In this document: positions 1 to 5,753 of the stretch, piece after piece
Layout: each line of letters starts with the position of its first letter
How positions within the stretch are numbered: the first letter of the stretch is position 1
Origin: Sulfurimonas sp.
Lineage (GTDB): Bacteria > Campylobacterota > Campylobacteria > Campylobacterales > Sulfurimonadaceae
DNA length: 7,149 nt
Reading direction: 5' to 3'
NCBI GenBank assembly: GCA_026987995.1
Contig: JALSMC010000281.1
Span: 1-7,149 of the forward strand
Translations under genes and position numbers: made by a program
Notes under the pieces: model-generated
What the model saw: only the letters and a program-made list of their open reading frames with translations
Told to the model about the DNA's origin: nothing
Databases searched by the model: none

Positions 1-1
1 A

Positions 2-40
2 CGCATAAGTATAAAAGCTCGTAAACCTAAAGAGGACTAG
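2..40 (+). CDS. C-terminal tail of an unrecognised gene entering from the left (partial)
   Basis: Reading + from position 2 gives twelve codons (RISIKARKPKED) and then TAG at 38-40. The basic, hydrophilic tail and unremarkable codons fit a real gene end converging on lpxB, but twelve codons cannot prove coding and no family can be named. The TAG shares the CTAG at 37-40 with the lpxB stop on the other strand, so the two genes would overlap by their stop codons only. The alternative is that this is untranslated sequence downstream of lpxB. Confidence 0.3.
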   Translation, partial: RISIKARKPKED

Positions 41-46
41 TCCTCT
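31..46. terminator. Perfect 16-bp palindrome over the converging gene ends, possible weak bidirectional terminator
   Basis: AGAGGACTAGTCCTCT is a perfect palindrome. As RNA it could fold on either strand into a 6-bp stem (AGAGGA with UCCUCU) with a CUAG loop. On the minus strand it is followed by TTTAGGTTT-like sequence, a poor but T-rich tail; on the plus strand the tail is ATAAGTTT. The hairpin covers the end of lpxB and the end of the incoming + gene, where a shared terminator would be expected. The stem is short and there is no long T run, so termination is a guess. Confidence 0.35.
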
Positions 47-1080
47 ATAAGTTTAGCAACTCTCGTACTACTTCCATGTTTTAAATACTCTCTAAGCTCA
101 TTAGAGTGAGCAAAAAACTTTTCTCTATCGTACTCTTTAAAAGATTCTATAAGATTTTCAACTGAAACTTCTTCTTGTAAAAATTCAGGATGAATACTCT
201 CTCCCTTAAACTTTTTAAACATGATATTACTCAGACCTACATCTTTTATGTTAAAGAGTTTTGCTCCTATGAAAAAGTCTAATGGTTTTGCTATGTATGT
301 TAAGATAAAAGGTACTCCTATGATGGCAGCTTCAAGTGTTGCTGTTCCACTACAGATGAATGCAAAGTCAGAAGCTAAAAGAGTTTTGTGAGCTTCGTAT
401 GAGATGTTTATATTTTTTATATCTCCATAAAGCTCTTTTATCTCTTCTTGTGTGAAGTGTTTAGGGATGATTAGAGTTGCGTTTACTTTGAGTTCTTTGA
501 TAAGCTCTAAGTAGATAGGCATAAGTTTTTTTATTTCACCCTTTCTACTGCCAGGCATAAATGCTACCTCTTTTACCTCTGCGTTTAAAGAACTCTTGAA
601 CTCTTTTATCTGGTCAAGGAGAGGGTGCCCCACATATTCTATGGGTGCATCATCAGGGTAGTAACTCGGCTCAAAGGGAAGTATGGAGGCTAGTTTATCT
701 ATTGTTTTTGCAAGAACAGGTATACGTTTTTTTTTCCATGCCCATGCTTGAGGAAGAATATAGTATATTATCTCTTTATCAGGATACTTTTTCTTTATCT
801 TTTTTGCTAGTGGAAGATTAAACCCTGAAGAGTCTATAAGTAAAACTTTATCAGCATCTGCTGCGAGTTCCACCATCCCATCTGCGAGTTTAAAGAAGTA
901 GCGAAGTTTTTTGAGTGCATCTACTATACCCATGATGGCTAGACTTTGAAGGTCGACTATGGGTGTTCCTAAGTTTTTATCAAAGATACCCATAAGTTCT
1001 ACTTCATTTTTAAACTCTTTTGTAAGTGAAGTAAGATGAACATTTGCTGAGTGTTCTAGTGCAGATACTAAAAGTTTCAT
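37..1080 (-). CDS. lpxB: Lipid-A-disaccharide synthase LpxB
   Basis: LpxB is a GT19-family glycosyltransferase of the inner membrane's cytoplasmic face. It joins UDP-2,3-diacylglucosamine and lipid X to form lipid A disaccharide 1-phosphate in the Raetz pathway. The 347-residue product carries the family landmarks in order: LAIMGIVDALKKLR (about 47-60), LLIDSSGFN with D83 matching the family's conserved Asp, ILPQAWAWKKKRI (108-120), VGHPLLD (150-156), the sugar-nucleotide-side MPGSRKGEI (175-183), and SGTATLEAA (244-252). It is somewhat shorter than the roughly 380 residues of enterobacterial LpxB, mainly through a trimmed N-terminus (the usual AGExSGD is SALEHSAN here); such short forms are usual in Campylobacterota. 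The ATG overlaps the cytochrome stop as ATGA, with a G-rich stretch (GGGGATGGTGG) upstream as ribosome site, so translation is probably coupled. It is the second gene of a two-gene operon. Confidence 0.95.
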   Translation of the reverse strand: MKLLVSALEHSANVHLTSLTKEFKNEVELMGIFDKNLGTPIVDLQSLAIMGIVDALKKLRYFFKLADGMVELAADADKVLLIDSSGFNLPLAKKIKKKYPDKEIIYYILPQAWAWKKKRIPVLAKTIDKLASILPFEPSYYPDDAPIEYVGHPLLDQIKEFKSSLNAEVKEVAFMPGSRKGEIKKLMPIYLELIKELKVNATLIIPKHFTQEEIKELYGDIKNINISYEAHKTLLASDFAFICSGTATLEAAIIGVPFILTYIAKPLDFFIGAKLFNIKDVGLSNIMFKKFKGESIHPEFLQEEVSVENLIESFKEYDREKFFAHSNELREYLKHGSSTRVAKLIED

Positions 1081-1439
1081 GAGCCACCATCCCCGTAGTT
1101 TTCATAACTATCATCATATCGCTCGGCATTCTCAACATCTACATAGTCTGTAAAGTATGTAGTGAGGTTGTCAATGTCCTCATCACTAAGACCTACAGCA
1201 AAAGTAATCATCATCTCTTGTTGTTGGTTATCTGCCTTTCTTGCTCTAAAGTGTTTGAGTTTATAGGACATATAACCCTTGGCACGGTTGGCTAAACGCG
1301 GGTAACGATGGATACCTTCTAGTTTATGTCCGTGACAGGAGTAACAGGCACTAGAGATATAGAGGTTTTTCCCTTTTTCATAAGCACTTTGTGCAAAAAT
1401 AGATGTAAATGTTAAAAATAGTAGTAGTATGAAACGCAA
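1077..1439 (-). CDS. Small periplasmic mono-haem cytochrome c (class I)
   Basis: The 120-residue protein begins with a hydrophobic signal peptide (RFILLLFLTFTSIFAQS, probable cleavage near residues 16-18). It has one haem-binding CYSCH (C32, C35, H36 as proximal ligand). M76 or M77, in QQQEMMITFAVGLSDEDIDNL, is the likely distal ligand, and this stretch is the usual class I cytochrome ending. The C-terminal tail from about 100 is acidic and glycine-rich. It should be an exported electron carrier; its partner is not in this window. The start is TTG at 1439-1437: no in-frame ATG or GTG lies between the upstream stop and this codon, AAGG sits 6 bases upstream (1449-1446), and a start here includes the whole signal peptide. 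It is the first gene of an operon with lpxB, overlapping it by ATGA. The pairing of a cytochrome with a lipid A gene has no evident functional logic and may be only positional. Confidence 0.88.
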   Translation of the reverse strand: MRFILLLFLTFTSIFAQSAYEKGKNLYISSACYSCHGHKLEGIHRYPRLANRAKGYMSYKLKHFRARKADNQQQEMMITFAVGLSDEDIDNLTTYFTDYVDVENAERYDDSYENYGDGGS

Positions 1440-1456
1440 ACTAAGCCTTAATGATT

Positions 1457-1462
1457 TATAAT
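1457..1462 (+). promoter_or_regulatory. -10 box for the dihydroorotase-like gene
   Basis: A perfect TATAAT lies 29 bases upstream of the ATG at 1492, predicting transcription from about 1469 and a leader of about 23 bases. No convincing TTGACA-type -35 is visible, which is normal for Campylobacterota sigma-70 promoters. The leader carries AAAGGTGG (1477-1484), a good ribosome site 7 bases before the ATG. Confidence 0.6.
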
Positions 1463-1468
1463 GCTACT

Positions 1469-1474
1469 ATTATA
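1469..1474 (-). promoter_or_regulatory. -10 box for the cytochrome c-lpxB operon
   Basis: On the minus strand TATAAT reads from 1474 to 1469, predicting transcription from about 1462 leftward and a leader of about 23 bases before the TTG at 1439. It faces the + strand TATAAT at 1457-1462 with only 6 bases between them, so the two divergent promoters overlap and RNA polymerase could hardly occupy both at once. Confidence 0.6.
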
Positions 1475-1491
1475 TCAAAGGTGGCTTAAGT

Positions 1492-2634
1492 ATGATTATA
1501 AAAAATGCAATTGTTTGTGACGCGGATGGAGAAAGAAGTGTTGATGTTCGTTTAGAAGATGGACTTATCTCAGAGATAGGTGAAAATCTGATAGGCAAAG
1601 ATGTTCTTGATGCTAAAGGTGCTTACCTTTTACCCTCTCTAGTAGATACAAATGTAAGACTACTAGACTCTAACTTAAATGCCAAAAATATTAAAGCTAT
1701 ATCAGAGGAAGCTATGAAGGGTGGAGTAGGGCACATAGTCTTAAACGCAGACTCTAATCCTAGCATAGATACCGAAGTCGTTTTAGAGTTTGCACAACAT
1801 GGTGTAGCCTCAGCTAGAGGTGCTAAGGTGGACTTGATGCTTAACACTCTTAAAGAAGATAGTACACTCTCAAACATTGCCATACTGCTAAAAAAAGGTG
1901 TAGTCGCACCTTACATGAGTACCATAGCAAAAAATGATATAGCCATCAAAATTGCCCAGTATGTACAGATGTATAAGGTGACACTCTTTTGTAAAGCAGA
2001 AGATAACTCTCTCATAAACGCAGGGGTAATGCTCGATGGCGATGTAAGCTCAAAACTAGGTCTTGCAGGCATACCAGACCTAAGTGAAGTACTTCATGTT
2101 TCTCGTATGATAGAGATAGCAAGACACTTCAAAATCAAGATACTTTTTAAAGCCATAGCAAGTCCGCGTTCAGTCGCACTTATAAGCCAAGCAAAAAAAG
2201 AGGGTGTAGCGGTGAGTTGTGAAGTTAGTATTCATCATCTTACATCTTGTGATGAGGCCTGTGAAGGTTTTAATACTTTAGCAAAACTTGATCCACCACT
2301 TGCATCTAAAGGTGATATGTTACTGCTTCAAAATGCTCTCAAACGCGGAGAAATAGACCTTCTAACAACACTACACCAACCAAGCTCCCCTGTAAACAAA
2401 GAGGTGGCATTTTTTGATGCAGCATATGGATGTGAGGGTTTAGAAAATGCCCTCTCAAATTATTATGAGAAGTTTGTAAAAAGTGGTTTTATTTCATTTC
2501 CCCAATTATTAAAATATACAGTTTTAAATCCTGCAAAATCAATAGGTCTACAAAGGGGAAAAATAGAAGTTGGAGTAGATGCTAGTTTAGTTCTTTTTGA
2601 TACGGAGCAGTTAGTGATTAAAGAGCTATTTTAG
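1492..2634 (+). CDS. Dihydroorotase-like amidohydrolase, probably catalytically inactive
   Basis: The 380-residue product has the dihydroorotase layout: a small N-terminal beta domain (MIIKNAIVCDADGERSVDVR), GAYLLPSLVDTNVRLLD (about 43-59), a barrel with FCKAEDNSL (166-174), EVSIHHLTSCDE (244-255), KLDPPL (265-270), LTTLHQPSSP (291-300), then the C-terminal return to the beta domain (LNPAKSIGL...GVDASLVLFD). Active type I enzymes have DxHxH at the first strand, a His in the HAED region, two His in the HxxHxS strand, and Asp in TDHAPH. Here these read D52-T-N54-V-R56, C167-K168-A-E-D, ILFKAIAS (217-224) and TTL294-H295, so essentially all metal ligands and the catalytic Asp are gone. It resembles the inactive pseudo-dihydroorotases (pDHO, PyrC' or PyrX) which in some bacteria hold aspartate carbamoyltransferase PyrB in its complex. 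That role is inferred; no pyrB is in the window. The ATG has AAAGGTGG 7 bases upstream. The end overlaps the converging EAL gene by 9 bp. Confidence 0.88.
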   Translation: MIIKNAIVCDADGERSVDVRLEDGLISEIGENLIGKDVLDAKGAYLLPSLVDTNVRLLDSNLNAKNIKAISEEAMKGGVGHIVLNADSNPSIDTEVVLEFAQHGVASARGAKVDLMLNTLKEDSTLSNIAILLKKGVVAPYMSTIAKNDIAIKIAQYVQMYKVTLFCKAEDNSLINAGVMLDGDVSSKLGLAGIPDLSEVLHVSRMIEIARHFKIKILFKAIASPRSVALISQAKKEGVAVSCEVSIHHLTSCDEACEGFNTLAKLDPPLASKGDMLLLQNALKRGEIDLLTTLHQPSSPVNKEVAFFDAAYGCEGLENALSNYYEKFVKSGFISFPQLLKYTVLNPAKSIGLQRGKIEVGVDASLVLFDTEQLVIKELF

Positions 2635-2650
2635 TAACTCTTTATTTGGC
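2620..2650. terminator. Imperfect hairpin at the convergent gene ends, possible weak terminator
   Basis: AAAGAG at 2620-2625 pairs with CTCTTT at 2638-2643, with a C/A mismatch and a further TA/TA pair inside. On the + strand the stem runs into TTTATTT, a modest T-rich tail suited to ending the dihydroorotase-like transcript. It lies across the 9-bp overlap of two convergent stop codons (2626-2628 minus, 2632-2634 plus), so there is no other room for a terminator. The pairing is short and AT-rich. Confidence 0.35.
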
Positions 2651-3612
2651 TCACTAAAGTAATAACCTTGGGAAAATTCTATTCCAAGTTCTTTAATAAC
2701 TTTTTGCACAGATTCTGAGTGAACATATTCGGCTACTACAGAGATGTACATATTATTAGAGAAGTTAACTATCGCTTTTACTATTTCATAACTTTTTTTA
2801 TCTGTGTCTATATTTTTAATATAACGAGCATCTATCTTTAAAAAGTCTATGTCAAGTGCTAAAACTCTCTCAAAGTTAGAGTACTCAGCCCCAAAATCAT
2901 CAATAGCTATCTTGTAACCATGGCGTTTGAGATCTTTTATCTGCTCTATATTGTTTTTTTGTCCATTTGCACTGATACCTTCAAGTATCTCTAGTGTTAC
3001 ACGGTAAGGCTCTATTTTATACTCTAATTCTTTTTGTTTGAGGTATGCTAAGAGATAAACTGAAGTTAGGTCGTCTTCTGTTATATTTATAGAAAAATCA
3101 TAGGTGTTCTTTGCCATAAAAGCATAAGTTTTATCGACCATGATTTTTGTGAGTTCAGGAAGTAATCCTGAGAGCTTTGCTACACCTAAAAACTTATAAG
3201 GGGAGAGTATCTCTCCTTCTTTTGTTTTAAGTCTTACAAGTGCTTCATACTTTGTTATTTTATTTTGTGTGTTAGAGTAGATACCTTGAAAGTAAGGTAT
3301 GATGGAGTCTGTTTCAAACGCCGTATAGATACAACTGTTCATATGCATGAACTCTTCGCGTTTGAGAGAGTTGTCAATATCTTTATCAAATATATGCAGT
3401 CTATTTTTTCCATGTTCTTTTGCTTTTTTCAAAGAGAGAGCAGCATGTTTGAGTACATCTTTGTCAGAGTAAACGCCACCATAGGTAAAAGAGATTCTTA
3501 TCTTTATATCTTTTACTATTATGAGTTTCAATGAAAATGTTTTTTTAATATTTAAGTAGATTGCTTCTATCATCTTGCTTATCATTAAACCTAAGTGCAA
3601 ACTGATCAGCAT
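2626..3612 (-). CDS. EAL-domain c-di-GMP phosphodiesterase, downstream part of a frame-split GAF-GGDEF-EAL gene
   Basis: The first part (about 15-75) is the end of a GGDEF domain, recognisable by ISFTYGGVY (40-48), then ALSLKKAKEHGKNRLHIFDKD (58-78). From about 85 to 326 it is a full EAL domain. Residues matching the family's metal and substrate ligands are all visible: E123 in YEALVRL, N176 in SINIT, E208 and E211 in LEILEG, D238-D239 in IDDFGAEYSNF, K259 in LKIDARYI, E295 in VVAEYV, and Q315 in FSQGYYFSEP. It should therefore hydrolyse cyclic-di-GMP. No signal peptide or membrane segment is seen, so it is cytoplasmic. The true start is doubtful: the first codons (3612-3571) overlap the upstream gene in another frame and do not look like protein, and no ribosome site precedes the ATG at 3612. 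If translated alone, the ATG at 3585, with AGG a few bases upstream, or that at 3573 is more plausible. More likely it is the second half of the gene at 3545-4411. Confidence 0.85.
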   Translation of the reverse strand: MLISLHLGLMISKMIEAIYLNIKKTFSLKLIIVKDIKIRISFTYGGVYSDKDVLKHAALSLKKAKEHGKNRLHIFDKDIDNSLKREEFMHMNSCIYTAFETDSIIPYFQGIYSNTQNKITKYEALVRLKTKEGEILSPYKFLGVAKLSGLLPELTKIMVDKTYAFMAKNTYDFSINITEDDLTSVYLLAYLKQKELEYKIEPYRVTLEILEGISANGQKNNIEQIKDLKRHGYKIAIDDFGAEYSNFERVLALDIDFLKIDARYIKNIDTDKKSYEIVKAIVNFSNNMYISVVAEYVHSESVQKVIKELGIEFSQGYYFSEPNKELLK

Positions 3613-4411
3613 TTATGCGATAAAGAGCAGTTGGATAGAGTTCTGTAAGTATGCCAGCAACAGCTTTTAGTATCTCATCACCAATATCAAATCCGTATGC
3701 AGTGTTTACATATGAAAAATTATTGATATCAAGAAATAACAGAGTGTTAAAGTTGTTTTTTTGTAACTCAGTCTGTAATGCGAGTTTATTATTAAGACCT
3801 AATAGCATATCGGTATAGGCCATCTTATGAATTCTTTGTCTGTTAGCTTCATTTTGTAAGACAATACTTACGATAGAAGAAGCTGTTTGAAGTAGCTTTT
3901 TGTGAAAACTAGCAGGAGAACGATGCTCAAAAGAGGATAGGGCTATAGAGCCTATAACTATGTTCTCTTCATCTTTAATAGGCATTGACCAACAAGAACA
4001 GAGGTTAAAAGCTTTAGCAGTTTGGATAAACTCTGAGCCTCTTTCATCTGTAAAGGTATTTGAAATGAACTGAGGTTTTCCATGATGTACTGCATTTCCA
4101 CAAGAGCCAGATTTTGGTCCTGGTTTGAGTCCATTGAGTGCATCCCAGCCCTGAAGTGGCACTGATGGAGCAGCTTTTACATAAAGGAGTCCATCTTCTG
4201 TATTTTTAATCATTAAAGATGAGACAGCATTAGGGAGTAAGGATTCAAGTGTTTTACAGAGTTTGTCCAAAATGACTTGAGCATCTATATCTTGAGCAGT
4301 GAGTGCCAAAACTTCACTCTGAAGATTTAGTATCGTTTCATACTCATTGTTTGTAATGGGGATTTCATCTATATTTGTATCATTTAAAACAGTACAAGTT
4401 TGATTTTCCAT
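3545..4411 (-). CDS. GAF domain plus truncated, degenerate GGDEF domain (upstream part of a split gene)
   Basis: The 288-residue product has a short leader helix, a GAF domain (about 40-188, with the family's SGSCGNAVHHGKPQFISN at 101-118 and LCSCWSMPIKDEENIVIGSIALSSFEHR at 137-164), then the first two thirds of a GGDEF domain (about 199-280: DMLLGLNNKL, LLFLDINNFSYVNTAYGFDIGDEILKAVA). The signature GGDEF is replaced by RINADQF (265-271), losing both glycines and the catalytic Glu, and no RxxD inhibitory site is seen just upstream. Diguanylate cyclase activity is therefore unlikely. Reading stops at 3545 in mid-domain, with the rest in the +1 frame. Removing one base near 3571 would join D280 to the downstream ORF and give about 594 residues, a normal GAF-GGDEF-EAL protein in which GAF senses and EAL acts. 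The ATG has AAGGAAGAG as ribosome site just upstream. It lies 63 bp downstream of tgt on the same strand. Confidence 0.85.
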   Translation of the reverse strand: MENQTCTVLNDTNIDEIPITNNEYETILNLQSEVLALTAQDIDAQVILDKLCKTLESLLPNAVSSLMIKNTEDGLLYVKAAPSVPLQGWDALNGLKPGPKSGSCGNAVHHGKPQFISNTFTDERGSEFIQTAKAFNLCSCWSMPIKDEENIVIGSIALSSFEHRSPASFHKKLLQTASSIVSIVLQNEANRQRIHKMAYTDMLLGLNNKLALQTELQKNNFNTLLFLDINNFSYVNTAYGFDIGDEILKAVAGILTELYPTALYRINADQFALRFNDKQDDRSNLLKY

Positions 4412-4438
4412 TACTCTTCCTTATTTGATAATTATTTC

Positions 4439-4444
4439 ATTCTA
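4439..4444 (-). promoter_or_regulatory. Possible -10 box for the GAF-GGDEF-EAL gene
   Basis: TAGAAT on the minus strand (4444 to 4439), one base off TATAAT, predicts transcription from about 4432, about 20 bases before the ATG at 4411. The 63-bp gap after tgt (4412-4474) contains no clear terminator, so read-through from tgt is equally possible. The gap holds nothing else recognisable. Confidence 0.3.
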
Positions 4445-4474
4445 CATTAAAAACGATTTGTGTTCTCTTAAAAA

Positions 4475-5611
<1,137 letters not shown>

Positions 5612-5621
5612 CTAAATGATT

Positions 5622-5643
5622 ATTATAATGATATTATATCATT
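5622..5643 (-). promoter_or_regulatory. tgt promoter region with a 17-bp palindrome
   Basis: Two minus-strand TATAAT boxes occur, at 5627-5622 and 5638-5633; either could serve tgt, whose ATG is at 5599. The second lies inside a perfect palindrome AATGATATTATATCATT (5627-5643, 8-base arms around one T). This could be an operator, because a protein bound there would cover the -10 box. The TGATA/TATCA arms recall Fur-type boxes, but the spacing is two bases short of the classical 7-1-7 arrangement. In such AT-rich sequence chance is a real alternative. Confidence 0.45.
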
Positions 5644-5753
5644 TATCTAACTAGCATGGACTTGAGGTCTCTTTAGAAGCTCTTTAAGAGCTGTGTAAGA
5701 TTAATAAATGTATTATCGTGTAGATTATCAAAAAAGAAACAAGGCTAGATTAA
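5644..5753. other. Intergenic leader between tgt and the TolC-family gene
   Basis: This part of the 154-bp divergent gap (5600-5753) holds no ORF or RNA gene that I can recognise. It contains a near-tandem 11-bp repeat (CTCTTTAGAAG then CTCTTTAAGAG, 5669-5690) and the inverted repeat at 5678-5692. A possible + strand -10 is TATTAT at 5711-5716, or the weaker TAGATT at 5721-5726. The ribosome site AAGG (5741-5744) lies 9 bases before the TTG start at 5754. Regulation of the secretion genes should lie here, but no named regulator site can be assigned. Confidence 0.4.
5678..5692. repeat. Perfect 15-bp inverted repeat upstream of the TolC-family gene
   Basis: AGCTCTTTAAGAGCT has perfect 7-base arms around one central T. 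No T run follows on either strand, so it is unlikely to be an intrinsic terminator. It lies 20-40 bases upstream of the candidate -10 boxes for the TolC-family gene, a position suitable for a dimeric regulator. The function is not known. Confidence 0.4.

Noticed and set aside
1421..1430. GTAGTAGTA triplet repeat at the start of the cytochrome gene
   Set aside because: It is only three Leu codons (CTA) of the signal peptide, too short to be a meaningful repeat tract.
1623..1883. 86-codon open frame on the minus strand
   Set aside because: It lies wholly inside the dihydroorotase-like gene in antisense, has no ribosome site or recognisable domain, and the + strand gene has clear family motifs throughout.
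3265..3534. 89-codon open frame on the plus strand
   Set aside because: Antisense to the EAL gene, rich in Phe/Tyr/Cys as expected for a shadow frame, with no family resemblance.
3540..3546. A7 homopolymer (minus strand) as a phase-variation switch for the split gene
   Set aside because: The upstream frame already stops at TAA, which includes the first two A's of the run, so a change in run length cannot join the two frames.
3958..4143. 61-codon open frame on the minus strand
   Set aside because: Out-of-frame shadow of the GAF domain, which is clearly coded in the other frame.
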